DNA of 64,000 bases from Oscillospiraceae bacterium (lineage in GTDB: Bacteria; Bacillota; Clostridia; Oscillospirales; Ruminococcaceae): positions 29,830 through 93,829 of the forward strand of contig JAGAWT010000007.1 of NCBI GenBank assembly GCA_018110985.1, written 5' to 3'. The notes beneath the pieces were generated by a model. The model searched no databases. It was not told where the DNA came from and saw only the letters and a list, made by a program, of their open reading frames with translations. Shown here piece by piece: positions 43,987 through 53,205 of this stretch (positions are counted from its first letter, which is position 1; every line of letters begins with the position of its first letter). Both the position numbers and the translations under genes were made by a program.

Positions 43987-44769
43987 TTACACTTCATTTT
44001 TCGCCCTTTGCCAATAGGTGTCGAGCGTATCTATGTCAAGATCGCACATACTGCGACCCTCACATCTTAACAATTCCTCGGTCTTTTCAAAACGACGGAT
44101 GAATTTCTCTGTGGCACGGGTAAGAAGCTCCTCTGCATCGTATCCCCTGAGCCTTACCACATTTACTGCGGAAAAGAGCATATCTCCCAGTTCCTCTGCC
44201 TCATGCTCCGCATCGGCACTGCGAAATTCCTCTATCTCGCTTTCAAGGGCTTTCAGCGCCGCTTCCGCATCAGGAAGATCCATTCCCGCACGCTTTGCTC
44301 TCTTGCCCACCTTCTGAGCTCTCATAAGAGCGGGGAAAGCACGGCTCACGCCCTTCAGGGTGTCGGTGTAGGTCTCCTGCCCGTGGGACTTCTGCTTCAT
44401 GTCGTTCCAGCTTGAAAGGGCTTCGCCGACCGTATCCGCCTTCACATCTCCGAAAACATGGGGATGACGGTATACCAGCTTCTGCGCCACATCGTTGACG
44501 GTATCGGAAAAATCGAAATTCCCCTGCTCCGCTTCTATCTGTGCGTGAAAGACCACCTGCAGCAGCACATCACCCAGTTCCTCCCTGAGGTGGGCGCTGT
44601 CCTGCTCGTCTATTGCCTCACAGGCTTCATAGCACTCCTCTATCATATCCATCCTGATAGAGCTGTGGGTCTGTACCTTATCCCAGGGACAGCCTTCCTC
44701 CGAACGAAGTATACGCATTATCTCTATAAGGTCATTTATATCGTAGCGTTCCTTGAACTCGAATTCCAT
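43987..44769 (-). CDS. mazG: Nucleoside triphosphate pyrophosphohydrolase MazG
   Basis: 260 residues from MEFEFKERY; an ATG two codons upstream directly abuts the AGGGG site and is less likely. Two MazG domains: EEGCPWDKVQTHSS...EECYEACEAID and ELGDVLLQVVFHAQ in the first, EELGDMLFSAVNVVRL in the second. Cleans up aberrant NTPs. 30 bp upstream of hup. Confidence 0.93.
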   Translation of the reverse strand: MEFEFKERYDINDLIEIMRILRSEEGCPWDKVQTHSSIRMDMIEECYEACEAIDEQDSAHLREELGDVLLQVVFHAQIEAEQGNFDFSDTVNDVAQKLVYRHPHVFGDVKADTVGEALSSWNDMKQKSHGQETYTDTLKGVSRAFPALMRAQKVGKRAKRAGMDLPDAEAALKALESEIEEFRSADAEHEAEELGDMLFSAVNVVRLRGYDAEELLTRATEKFIRRFEKTEELLRCEGRSMCDLDIDTLDTYWQRAKNEV

Positions 44770-44914
44770 AGCCATCCCCTGTATTACTATATTATACGAT
44801 TGTTTCCCACTTTTCAAGCCCTTTTGTCAAAAAAATAGGAAATCAGCATTTTAACGGCTATATAATCGGATAAAACCCGAAAATTAGCAATTTTAACCAT
44901 ATAGTCTTAAAATA

Positions 44915-46297
44915 TCAATACTCTATCTTCTTTTCGATATATGCCGCAAGATCCTCTATCTTTACTCTCTCCTGCTGCATGGTGTCTCTGTCACGGACAG
45001 TGACCGCATTATCCTCAAGAGTATCAAAGTCGTAGGTGATGCACAGAGGCGTGCCTATCTCATCCTGCCTGCGGTAACGCTTTCCTATCTGACCGGTCAC
45101 GTCGTACTCGCAGACAAACTTCTTCGTAAGCTGCTCGTAAAGGGCAAAAGCCTGATTGTTCAGCTTCTTTGTGAGAGGGAGAACAGCAGCCTTTACGGGA
45201 GCCAGTGCAGGGTGCAGGTGAAGGACCGTGCGCACGTCCTTCTTGTCGCCTTCGCCTATCTCCTCCTCGTCGTAGGCATCGCATACGATGGCAAGAAACA
45301 GCCTTTCCACGCCCAGTGAGGGCTCTATAACATAGGGGATGTACTTTTCGTTGGTCTCGGGATCGAAGTATTCAAGGCTCTTTCCGCTGACCTTCATGTG
45401 CTGCGAAAGGTCATAGTCCGTTCTGTCGGCTATGCCCCAGAGCTCGCCCCAGCCGAAGGGGAAGAGGTACTCGAAGTCGGTGGTAGCCTTTGAATAGAAG
45501 CTGAGCTCCTCCTTGGAGTGGTCTCTCAGGCGGAGATTCTCCTCCTTCACGCCGAGACCCAGCAGAAACTCTCTGCACTTTGTCCTCCAGTATTCAAACC
45601 ATTCAAGGTCTGTGCCGGGCTTGCAGAAAAACTCCAGCTCCATCTGCTCGAACTCTCTTACACGGAAGATGAAGTTCTTTGCGGTTATCTCGTTTCTGAA
45701 GGATTTACCCACCTGTGCCACACCGAAAGGCACCTTTTTGCGGGTAGTCCTCTGTATGTTGAGGAAATTCACGAATATTCCCTGTGCAGTCTCGGGACGC
45801 AGATAAAGCTCGTCCTTGGTATCCTCCGTAACGCCCTGATAGGTCTTGTACATAAGGTTGAACTGCCTGATGGGAGTGAAGTTGTGCTTTCCGCAGACGG
45901 GACAGTTGATGCCGTGCTCGTCTATGTAGGCTGTAAGCTGCTCATTTGACCAGCCGGCGGGGTTTTCACCGGTGGCATCCTCTATGAGCTTGTCCGCACG
46001 GTGCCTTGATTTGCACTCACGGCAGTCCATGAGGGGGTCGGAAAATCCGCCCAGATGACCGGAAGCCACCCATGTCTGGGGATTCATGAGGATCGCACTG
46101 TCAAGACCCACATTGTAGGGGGATTCCTGGATGAATTTCTTTCTCCATGCGTTCTTGATGTTGTTCTTCAGCTCCACGCCAAGGGGACCGAAGTCCCATG
46201 CGTTGGCAAGACCGCCGTAGATCTCGCTTCCGGGATACACAAAGCCCCTGTTCTTGCAAAGATTTACTATCTTGTCTATATTCTTTTCGGATGCCAT
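44915..46297 (-). CDS. glyS: Glycyl-tRNA synthetase (dimeric class II type)
   Basis: 460 residues. Single-chain Gly[34 protein letters not shown] (motif 2 region), [40 protein letters not shown]-terminal anticodon domain. No T-box was noted in the short upstream gap. Confidence 0.98.
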   Translation of the reverse strand: MASEKNIDKIVNLCKNRGFVYPGSEIYGGLANAWDFGPLGVELKNNIKNAWRKKFIQESPYNVGLDSAILMNPQTWVASGHLGGFSDPLMDCRECKSRHRADKLIEDATGENPAGWSNEQLTAYIDEHGINCPVCGKHNFTPIRQFNLMYKTYQGVTEDTKDELYLRPETAQGIFVNFLNIQRTTRKKVPFGVAQVGKSFRNEITAKNFIFRVREFEQMELEFFCKPGTDLEWFEYWRTKCREFLLGLGVKEENLRLRDHSKEELSFYSKATTDFEYLFPFGWGELWGIADRTDYDLSQHMKVSGKSLEYFDPETNEKYIPYVIEPSLGVERLFLAIVCDAYDEEEIGEGDKKDVRTVLHLHPALAPVKAAVLPLTKKLNNQAFALYEQLTKKFVCEYDVTGQIGKRYRRQDEIGTPLCITYDFDTLEDNAVTVRDRDTMQQERVKIEDLAAYIEKKIEY

Positions 46298-46377
46298 TTT
46301 GATTTCCTTCCTTTATCCAAAGCAGATCATTCTCTGACTTTTATTGCTTTTCTTCTGTTTCCTGCGGCTGCCCGCTC

Positions 46378-47322
46378 TTAAAAGGGCACCTTCACGCTTT
46401 CGAGCACCTTGGCGATCGCCCCTGCCTGATCCGAGCAGGCGGATTTTCCCTTGGGTGTAAGTATTATCCTGTGGGAAAGGACATAGGGGGCGAGCTTTTT
46501 GATATCGTCGGGGATAACATAGTCCCTGCCGCTTATCATGGCATAAGCCTTTGACGCTCTGTAAAGGGCGATGCTCCCTCTGGGGCTCACGCCCAGACGT
46601 ATGTAGTCCATGTTTCTTGTGGCCTCGGAGAGAGAAACTATATAAGCCTTGAGCTCTTCCGTGCACCTTACCGTGGAAGTTTCTTCGGAAAGGGCGATTA
46701 TGTCCTCGCAGCTGATGACGGGAGTAAGCTCCCTGGCACTCTGCCGTTTCTCGTTTCGCTCCAGGATCTCCGCTTCATCCTTTCCCGACGGGTAGCCCAT
46801 GCTTATCTTCATGATGAATCTGTCCATCTGAGCTTCGGGCAGGTGATAGGTGCCGTAGGTCTCCACGGGATTCTGTGTGGCAAGCACCATAAAAGGGCGT
46901 GGAAGTGCGTAGGTCTCACCGTCTATACTTACCTGACCCTCCTCCATGATCTCCAGAAGTGCGGACTGGGACTTGGGGCTGGCACGGTTTATCTCATCCG
47001 CCAGCAGAAAGTTGCAGAATGCCGCTCCTTTCTGAAAGGATCTGGTGTAGTCACCCGGATTTATAAGAGTAAAGCCGGTGATGTCGGTGGGCATAACGTC
47101 GGGTGTCATCTGGAGCCTTCCGAAAACACCGCTGCAGGAGCGTGCAAGGGCGGACACAAGCTGTGTCTTTCCCACACCGGGCACATCCTCTATGAGAACG
47201 TGTCCTCCTGTGAGCATAGCTGTAATGACAAGCTCTATGGAGTCTCTCTTTCCCACTATGACCTTTTCGATATTTTCCACAAGGGCATTAATTTTTTCAT
47301 TTCTCTGGGCAGGTCTTTCCAT
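46378..47322 (-). CDS. MoxR-family AAA+ ATPase
   Basis: 314 residues. Walker A EDVPGVGKTQLV, Walker B NFLLADEINRASPKSQSALLEIMEE, sensor ATQNPVETYGTYHLPEAQMDRF, and C-terminal lid. MoxR proteins act as chaperones with DUF58/VWA-domain partners. The usual partner genes are absent here; the next gene is glyS. Starts from its own strong promoter. Confidence 0.92.
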   Translation of the reverse strand: MERPAQRNEKINALVENIEKVIVGKRDSIELVITAMLTGGHVLIEDVPGVGKTQLVSALARSCSGVFGRLQMTPDVMPTDITGFTLINPGDYTRSFQKGAAFCNFLLADEINRASPKSQSALLEIMEEGQVSIDGETYALPRPFMVLATQNPVETYGTYHLPEAQMDRFIMKISMGYPSGKDEAEILERNEKRQSARELTPVISCEDIIALSEETSTVRCTEELKAYIVSLSEATRNMDYIRLGVSPRGSIALYRASKAYAMISGRDYVIPDDIKKLAPYVLSHRIILTPKGKSACSDQAGAIAKVLESVKVPF

Positions 47323-47399
47323 ATATAAACTCCTGTCGGTGTAGTTCTTTCGGGATCAAAAGCCGGGAGCATCCCTGCTTATTTTTCAGACCATTATTG

Positions 47400-47428
47400 A
47401 TAATATCACATTTAAAGCCGCTTGTCAA
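47400..47428 (-). promoter_or_regulatory. Promoter of moxR
   Basis: On the minus strand: TTGACA (47423-47428), 17 bp with TGTGA just before the -10, TATTAT (47400-47405). The divergent stretch 47323-47662 otherwise holds no gene; I did not find a clear promoter for the plus-strand regulator. Confidence 0.8.
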
Positions 47429-47662
47429 TAAGGAATAAGGGGATTTTTCCCATAAAATGCGCTCTTTTGTCGGCAGATGTGCACAATGCACAATATTATG
47501 AACCGGGATTTATGATTATTCACAAAGTTTCGGGGAAATGAAAAATCCCGTTACCCTCGTTTGTATGGATGTATAGAGGGCAGGGAACAGCCTTGCCGAT
47601 ACTCTGTTCAGGCAGCGGTATCAAAGCATACGAAATAAGCCAAAGACAATGAAGGTGATGAT

Positions 47663-48346
47663 ATGTACAATTCGGGCAATGTCAGCCTATATGACCTGAG
47701 ACAAGAAAGCACTCCCTTTACCCACCTCCTTGACGATATGGGGCTTCGGGTGAACCGACCCTCTCCCTACGGCATCACAGGCAATGAGCAGATGTTTATC
47801 ATACTCTGTGACAGCCCGAAGGAGAGCCTTGCAGTCATAAAGGAGATAAGAGGGGAGAGCCTTGCGCCGATAATGGTGCTCTATTCCCGTTACAGCGAGC
47901 TTGAAAACGTGCTTGCACTGGAAAAGGGAGCGGATCTCTGTCTTAGTGCGGATATGGGGCAAAGGGAGCTGAGAGCAAGGATTAAGGCTCTGGGGCGCCA
48001 TACGAGCCGCATAAATGAAAGCGAGAACAGCACTCTTACCAACGGTGTCATCAGTATGGACACACGCCGCAGAGCCGTTTTCAGAGGAGGGGAGTGTGTT
48101 CCCATGACCGCTACGGAATACGGCATACTGGAATACCTGCTGTCCAATGTGGGGGATGTGTGTCCCGTAGAGGAGATATACCGCAATGTATGGCATGAGA
48201 AGCCCTTTTCCATCAAAAAGACGGTGGTGGAGCATATCCGCAGGATAAGGTGCAAGCTGGAGCCCGATCCCCACAGACCGTCCTATATAAAGGCGGTAAC
48301 AGGTGTGGGATACTGTATGGTGGGCGTAAGCAATGTGGCCGTATGA
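47663..48346 (+). CDS. OmpR-like transcription regulator with degenerate receiver domain
   Basis: 227 residues. The N-terminal receiver-like domain (about 40-110) keeps a candidate phosphoacceptor Asp (FIILCDSP). The switch Thr is replaced (MVLYSRYSE), the conserved Lys is Ala (CLSADMGQRELRARI), and the N-terminal acidic pair is weak. C-terminal winged helix (VPMTATEYGILEYLLSN, KKTVVEHIRRIRCKLEPD, IKAVTGVGYCM) is intact. No sensor kinase gene is nearby. Likely phosphorylation-independent DNA binding; 24 bp before a secreted-protein gene it may regulate. Confidence 0.82.
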   Translation: MYNSGNVSLYDLRQESTPFTHLLDDMGLRVNRPSPYGITGNEQMFIILCDSPKESLAVIKEIRGESLAPIMVLYSRYSELENVLALEKGADLCLSADMGQRELRARIKALGRHTSRINESENSTLTNGVISMDTRRRAVFRGGECVPMTATEYGILEYLLSNVGDVCPVEEIYRNVWHEKPFSIKKTVVEHIRRIRCKLEPDPHRPSYIKAVTGVGYCMVGVSNVAV

Positions 48347-48370
48347 CCCCCGAAGGAGGATATATCTGTC

Positions 48371-49279
48371 ATGAATGATCTAGTGCGCTCGGCTGCGGCG
48401 GCAGTATTATGCAGTCTGGCTCTTCTTTGTGCCTCTCCCGCAGCCGGAGCCGTGACCTTTATAGAAGGAAGGGCACCCGCCGCAGAAGCCGAAAAGACAG
48501 CGCAAAAGGCTTTTAAAATGGACAAGACCATATACGGCAGCTATGATGACATGAAGCTGGGAAACGGCTTTGCTCCCTATGTGCTCGACAGCGACAACAA
48601 GCTCCGACCGATGGAAGGGGTATACCTTTACCCTGTGCTGAACGGGGAAAAGATAATAGGCGGTGTTTCGGTGACGGAGACAGACGGCGGGGGGATGACA
48701 TTTTCGGCAGGAAAGAACCCCCTTCTCATAAAGCTGAACGACACGGAGACTTCCGTAAACTCCCCTGCAAGGATCATCGTACACGAAGGTCATTTTATAA
48801 TGGTCGGTGATGAGCTTGCCGACACCTTCAAGGAATACCCCTTTGATAAGGATGAATACGAAAGGGCGCTCTCCGCATTGACAGGTGGCAGCATGGAGTT
48901 TTCCGGGCGTGAGTACAATATCGCTGTGGAAGGTGCCGGATCCCTTGAGAGCCTTGTTTCGGATGCAGAGGATGATTTTTATTCCTTGAACGGTGACATT
49001 TACTGTATAAAGGACGGGAAATTCCAAACAGGCTGGCAAAAGCACGGAAAGTATACCTATTACATGGACAGCAGCGGAAAGGCAGTTACGGGGAAGAAGC
49101 TGATATCGGGCACTATGTACAGCTTTTCGGACAAGGGAGTATGCAAAGGAACATTCAGCGGAGGATACTCCGATAAAAAGGGAGTACGCTTTTTCAAGAA
49201 CGGAAAGGTGCTGACAGGCAGTCTGAAGATCAACGGAAGTTCATACATCACCGACAGCAAGGGATATATCATGAAATAA
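48371..49279 (+). CDS. Secreted protein with C-terminal cell-wall-binding-type repeats
   Basis: 302 residues. Signal peptide (VLCSLALLCASPAAG), then an unassigned domain of about 170 residues. A C-terminal stretch (about 205-302) has choline-binding-like repeats: GKFQTGWQKHGKYTYYMDSSGKAVTG and related Y/F-x-x-x-G-x-x-x-x-G units. Likely retained at the cell surface through glycan contact. No catalytic motif seen. Coupled to the upstream regulator gene. Confidence 0.75.
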   Translation: MNDLVRSAAAAVLCSLALLCASPAAGAVTFIEGRAPAAEAEKTAQKAFKMDKTIYGSYDDMKLGNGFAPYVLDSDNKLRPMEGVYLYPVLNGEKIIGGVSVTETDGGGMTFSAGKNPLLIKLNDTETSVNSPARIIVHEGHFIMVGDELADTFKEYPFDKDEYERALSALTGGSMEFSGREYNIAVEGAGSLESLVSDAEDDFYSLNGDIYCIKDGKFQTGWQKHGKYTYYMDSSGKAVTGKKLISGTMYSFSDKGVCKGTFSGGYSDKKGVRFFKNGKVLTGSLKINGSSYITDSKGYIMK

Positions 49280-49286
49280 AGAGAAA

Positions 49287-49316
49287 CAAGGCAGCCGTAT
49301 AGCAGCGGCTGCCTTG
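49287..49316. terminator. Terminator hairpin between convergent genes
   Basis: Stem CAAGGCAGCCG / CGGCTGCCTTG, perfect 11 bp, T-rich on the minus-strand side. Confidence 0.75.
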
Positions 49317-49330
49317 TATGCCATTTATGT

Positions 49331-49771
49331 TCAATTCCCGGAATAATATTCCATCTCTATACGGTTTTTCTCTATAAGGATGGTGTTCTGGTCAAGGGCG
49401 GCGAGGATCTCATCTCCCGCTCTGTGGACGGTCTCCGCATCCGCACCGTCAAAGTAGCAGACTATGGTGTATTCGTGGGTCACATTGTGATTCTCATCTG
49501 TCCATGAACCTGTCGCATCCATAAGAGTGTAGCCCTCAAAATGCTTCAGACATATATCATCAACTATTTTCCGTGCCTCCTCCTCGGAGTATCCGGGGCT
49601 GTTGGTGTCCTTGTCATTGGTGCCTATATACACCACATACTGGGTATCATACAGGTCTTCCGTGACCGAAGTGTCTGCGGGTTTTTCCTTTGTGACGGTG
49701 ACAACACAGAAAACAGAAAGGCACAGGCTTATGACCGCCAGAGCTATGGATATGATATTTATCTTGTTCAT
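49331..49771 (-). CDS. Membrane-anchored DUF3574-like protein
   Basis: 146 residues. One N-terminal membrane helix (IISIALAVISLCLSVFCVV), then a compact domain with YVVYIGTNDKDTNSPGYSEE, HFEGYTLMDATGSWTDE and EYTIVCYFDGADAETV. The pattern resembles DUF3574. Unknown function. Confidence 0.7.
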   Translation of the reverse strand: MNKINIISIALAVISLCLSVFCVVTVTKEKPADTSVTEDLYDTQYVVYIGTNDKDTNSPGYSEEEARKIVDDICLKHFEGYTLMDATGSWTDENHNVTHEYTIVCYFDGADAETVHRAGDEILAALDQNTILIEKNRIEMEYYSGN

Positions 49772-49789
49772 GAGCTTTCTCTCCCTTTT

Positions 49790-50467
49790 TCAAATATGAT
49801 CGCTTTTGAGTGTCGTGTTACCATAATAATAATCATACAATATATCACAAGCGTTTTTTATTTCACTAGATCTTTTCTCACCATCGCTATGTATAATGAT
49901 AACAAAATCGTATTCACCATATTTCAGGTAACTGTCAAATGTAATGTCATTTTCAAATTCCACTGTCTGTAAGTTATGTGGAATACAAGAAATCTTAAAT
50001 TCAGTTGATATTGCCCCCGCAAGCATATCATGCAGCATAGTCTGAACTTTTCCATATACTATATGTGGTGCATAATCATCTATAATGTATCCATATAAGC
50101 TTCGCACATAAAAAAATAGTGATTGGGGATGCTTTGAGTTGCAACAATAATTCCGTTATACTTGTAATTCCAAGTTTCTTGCCTGTTATGATAGCTGTAT
50201 TGTGGATATGTCTCAGACAGAAACATTTTACCATCATACACATAAAATTCAAGATTATATTTCTTTTCCATGTGTTTTATAAGTTTTTTTCAGGCGGGTC
50301 TGATTGTAATGTCATATCCAAAAACGGAAGAGTAAAATACCTGCCATTGTCGGAAAAAAGGTTTTAGGAGCATAAGGTGTCTGGTACAATATTATTATTC
50401 CTAGTATGAAAAGAAACATTATTCCAACAGATAAAATAATCATTTTTTTCAATTTAGTATTTCTCAT
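49790..50467 (-). pseudogene. Membrane protein gene broken by three homopolymer frameshifts
   Basis: Reads as one AT-rich protein of about 225 residues only if frames are joined at three homopolymer runs: A6 at about 50355-50360, A/T7 near 50286-50292 and A7 near 50109-50115 (plus-strand view). Segments in order: MRNTKLKKMIILSVGIMFLF (signal anchor) ... FFSDNGRYFTLPFLDMTLQS ... EKKYNLEFYVYDGKMFL ... NHYFF | VRSLYGYIIDDYAPH ... KSDHI. GAGGA precedes the chosen ATG. Unknown family. Either a decayed gene or sequence errors in homopolymers. Confidence 0.6.
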
Positions 50468-50660
50468 AACCAGTTCCTCATAAAAAAAGCGCATCATAAG
50501 AAAGAAAATCAAAAAGTTTATTATCTTCTCTTTTTAATTGCTTTTGAAAAACCCTGATCAACTATTTCTGAAGGCATCCACATCAGCATTGTTTATCTCT
50601 GTCAGTTCAAGACCACCTTGATATAATTGTAAATGCCGTTCTTATTAAGAATATAGTTGT

Positions 50661-51155
50661 CTATGCATGTCCAGAATAATCTTTGATAAAGTATGCATAT
50701 AGATTATCATTAATAATATAGTATTCCCCTTTTCTGAAATCGCCTATCTCTGTAGCACTAAGCGAGCCTCCTTTTTTGTATACTATACATATAACATATC
50801 CAAAACTATTTCTTATAACATAAACTGTTCCTTTAGTATCATCGGAATAAACAGTAGAATATGCAATATAACAATTTATAGCATGAACCGTTTGCCCATA
50901 TATATGATTATTCCAAATATCCATTGCATTTATATCTACCCGACAATTATTCTCACTTAGAAAGGATATTGTATACTCAGAAAAATCCACAAACGCTTGT
51001 TCATTTTCTTTTATATATTCGCATGTTTTTTGAAAATCATCTTTGACATGTAAATATTTAACGAAATCGGATATACATATCCACAAGTAAGGAAGAAAAA
51101 ACAAGAAGCATACCAACAATGTCCAAATCTTTTTTTTTGATTTGTTTTGCATCAT
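50661..51155 (-). CDS. AT-rich single-pass membrane protein, unknown function
   Basis: 164 residues. Basic N-terminus then one helix (IWTLLVCFLFFLPYLWICI), followed by an extracellular domain of about 130 residues with two Cys and many Tyr. No family recognised. Composition matches the neighbouring broken gene, so both may belong to one acquired island. Confidence 0.65.
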   Translation of the reverse strand: MMQNKSKKKIWTLLVCFLFFLPYLWICISDFVKYLHVKDDFQKTCEYIKENEQAFVDFSEYTISFLSENNCRVDINAMDIWNNHIYGQTVHAINCYIAYSTVYSDDTKGTVYVIRNSFGYVICIVYKKGGSLSATEIGDFRKGEYYIINDNLYAYFIKDYSGHA

Positions 51156-51268
51156 ATTCTTTCCCTTGCTTTTTATACTGAAGGTTTAATTGATCCCGGA
51201 AGACCAGGGAAACCACATCCATTACCAAATCTTACTATTGAATTTGTTTGTCTATCGGATCTTGTCAA

Positions 51269-51302
51269 GAAAAGCCATCGTCATTTACGGCGGTGGCTTT
51301 TC
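51269..51302. terminator. Terminator hairpin
   Basis: Stem GAAAAGCCATCG / CGGTGGCTTTTC with G-U pair and A/T flanks on both sides. Confidence 0.65.
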
Positions 51303-51324
51303 CGTACTTTTTGAGCTACTTGTC

Positions 51325-51364
51325 ATACTGACTTCTGACCGATGTGCAGAGGAAGGATCAGTAT
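51325..51364 (-). repeat. 40-bp internally deleted copy of the hairpin repeat
   Basis: Minus strand: atactgatccttcctctgca then catcggtcagaagtcagtat. Both termini of the 105-bp element are present, but the middle (about 65 bp) is gone. The first base of the element supplies the last base of the pduL stop codon (TGA at 51366-51364), exactly as at the FkbM gene. Confidence 0.8.
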
Positions 51365-51942
51365 CAAACCTCTACGATAGTAGCCATAAGACCGGGTGTT
51401 GCGCCGATGGCGTTGGACTCATCCGTGTCGATGTGCATAGCCTTGGAATAGTTCTCGCTTACTCTGATGACCACATCGCCGAGGATAGCCTTTCTGTTTT
51501 CGGTCTCCACCTTTACCCATACAGACTGACCGTCCTTTACGCCGAACTCTTCGGCATCAGCAGGTGTGAAGTGGATATGGCGCTTTGCAACTATAACGCC
51601 CTGTGCAATCTCTACCTCACCGCAGGGACCTACTATCTTGCAGGGAGCGGAGCCGTCCAGGTCGCCCGATTCCCTTATGGGAGCGGAAATGCCGATGCTG
51701 CGGGCATCAGTTGCGGAAAGCTCTACCTGATCTGCCTTTCTGCAGGGACCTAAGATAGAAACGTTCTTGAGAGTGTTCTTGGGGCCTACCACGTCAACTC
51801 TCTGCTCGGAAGCGAACTGACCGGGCTGGGAGAGCATCTTCTTTACGGTAAGCTCAGCACCCTTTCCGAAAAGGGTCTCCAGTGTCTCCTTTGTAACATG
51901 GACATGGCGGGCGGATGTCTCAACGAGAATTTCCTTTGACAT
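51364..51942 (-). CDS. pduL: PduL-type phosphate acyltransferase
   Basis: 192 residues from MSKEILVE. Two PduL domains with zinc-binding His motifs ETSARHVHV and VAKRHIHFTP, plus SQPGQFASEQRVDVVGPK. Converts acyl-CoA and phosphate to acyl phosphate. With AckA (6997-8190) it can make acetate and ATP, replacing Pta. No microcompartment genes are nearby, so a housekeeping phosphotransacetylase role is likely. Confidence 0.93.
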   Translation of the reverse strand: MSKEILVETSARHVHVTKETLETLFGKGAELTVKKMLSQPGQFASEQRVDVVGPKNTLKNVSILGPCRKADQVELSATDARSIGISAPIRESGDLDGSAPCKIVGPCGEVEIAQGVIVAKRHIHFTPADAEEFGVKDGQSVWVKVETENRKAILGDVVIRVSENYSKAMHIDTDESNAIGATPGLMATIVEV

Positions 51943-52033
51943 AAAAGGTCTTCCTTTCTGTTCGTCGGCAGGCACAATGGCACTGACCGGAAATAAATAA
52001 CTTATTATATCAAACCGTTTTACGGGTTTTTAT

Positions 52034-53143
52034 CTAAAAGGTGTGGGAAAAGGTGACGATGATGAGGAACGCCAGTATGCACAGCCAGGGTATGGAGGTG
52101 AATACAAGACCCCATGTGCGGCTTTTTGAATAGGCAGAGGATGCAAACACACGTCCCTTTTTCTTTATGTAGAATTTGTAGCCTGTGGCAAGGGTGAACA
52201 GCAGACAAGCCATTCTGAAAAGCCCCATAACGGAGGATGAAACTATCACAGGCACAAACTGTCCTATCAGCCGGTTCAGCTCTGCCGCATATTCAGTCAG
52301 CTTGGAGGGATCCTGCAGCATATTGCGGTACAGATCCGTAAGCTGTGTGATGTCTACCAGTTCCATGGATGCCAGCAGCACCGAGGAAAAGGTGTTGTTC
52401 ATCACATGGAGTATGATGCCCGGCATGAGTGAATCCGTTTTGACAGCTATGACCGCCGCACAAAGCCCGAATGCCATAGCCGAGAAGCATTGTCCCAGAT
52501 TCTGGTGGCAAAGCCCGAAAAGTATGGATGAGAATATGATGCCGAAGGCATTGCCGTATTTTCGCAGTCCCTGCAGCAGCACTCCTCTGAAAAGGAGCTC
52601 CTCCACAACGGGACCCAGAATACAGGTGTCAAGGAAGACTATTACCTGTATCCACAGGGGTCTGTTCCCGGTCACTGCCTTTTCCAGCACATCGGGATCC
52701 ATTTTCGGAAGAAATCCGCCGAAAACCGAGGATATGGCGGTGACTGCCGCCAGCACCAGAACTCCGACCACAGCGCCCAGACCCGAAACACCGAAGGTAA
52801 GGGCACCGTCTCTTATGAGATCCTTGCCGTCAAAGCCCGAAAAGCGCAGCTTTTTGAAAGGGTCATAGCCTGTGATCGCCATTCCTATAATGATCGCCAG
52901 TATCTCTCCCACCATGGGAAAGGCGTAGGAGCTGAGGACGTTCAGCCTCGGGTCGGAATAGAATACCGTTCTGCCCGCATCAACTGTTTCCTTGTCGAAG
53001 CCGCCGCCTATATAGGCTGAGCAGAGGTACTCCGCTATGGTGCTGAACAGATTGAAAAAGGCCAGAAAGGCTATCATCATCAGTGACAGCCTGGCATAAT
53101 AGCTCCTGAGCCTTTTCTTTTCATTGTAATCGGGATGATCCAT
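52034..53143 (-). CDS. CPBP-family intramembrane metalloprotease
   Basis: 369 residues, about eight membrane helices. Catalytic motif 1 EELLFRGVLLQGLR and motif 2 SSILFGLCHQNLGQ (His). Related to Rce1/Abi CAAX proteases; in Firmicutes linked to peptide maturation or immunity. Last member of a minus-strand run of genes from the sortases. Confidence 0.9.
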   Translation of the reverse strand: MDHPDYNEKKRLRSYYARLSLMMIAFLAFFNLFSTIAEYLCSAYIGGGFDKETVDAGRTVFYSDPRLNVLSSYAFPMVGEILAIIIGMAITGYDPFKKLRFSGFDGKDLIRDGALTFGVSGLGAVVGVLVLAAVTAISSVFGGFLPKMDPDVLEKAVTGNRPLWIQVIVFLDTCILGPVVEELLFRGVLLQGLRKYGNAFGIIFSSILFGLCHQNLGQCFSAMAFGLCAAVIAVKTDSLMPGIILHVMNNTFSSVLLASMELVDITQLTDLYRNMLQDPSKLTEYAAELNRLIGQFVPVIVSSSVMGLFRMACLLFTLATGYKFYIKKKGRVFASSAYSKSRTWGLVFTSIPWLCILAFLIIVTFSHTF

Positions 53144-53205
53144 ATATATATCCTAACATGGTTTGTATCTTGCCTCTTGTTTGCCGAAAGCAGGGATCCG
53201 GCTCT

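Noticed and set aside
46298..46377. T-box leader upstream of glyS
   Set aside because: The gap is only 80 bp and shows no T-box motif or terminator.
47560..47600. Further copy of the 105-bp repeat (ggatgtatagagg)
   Set aside because: Only about 9 bases match; arms and interior are absent.
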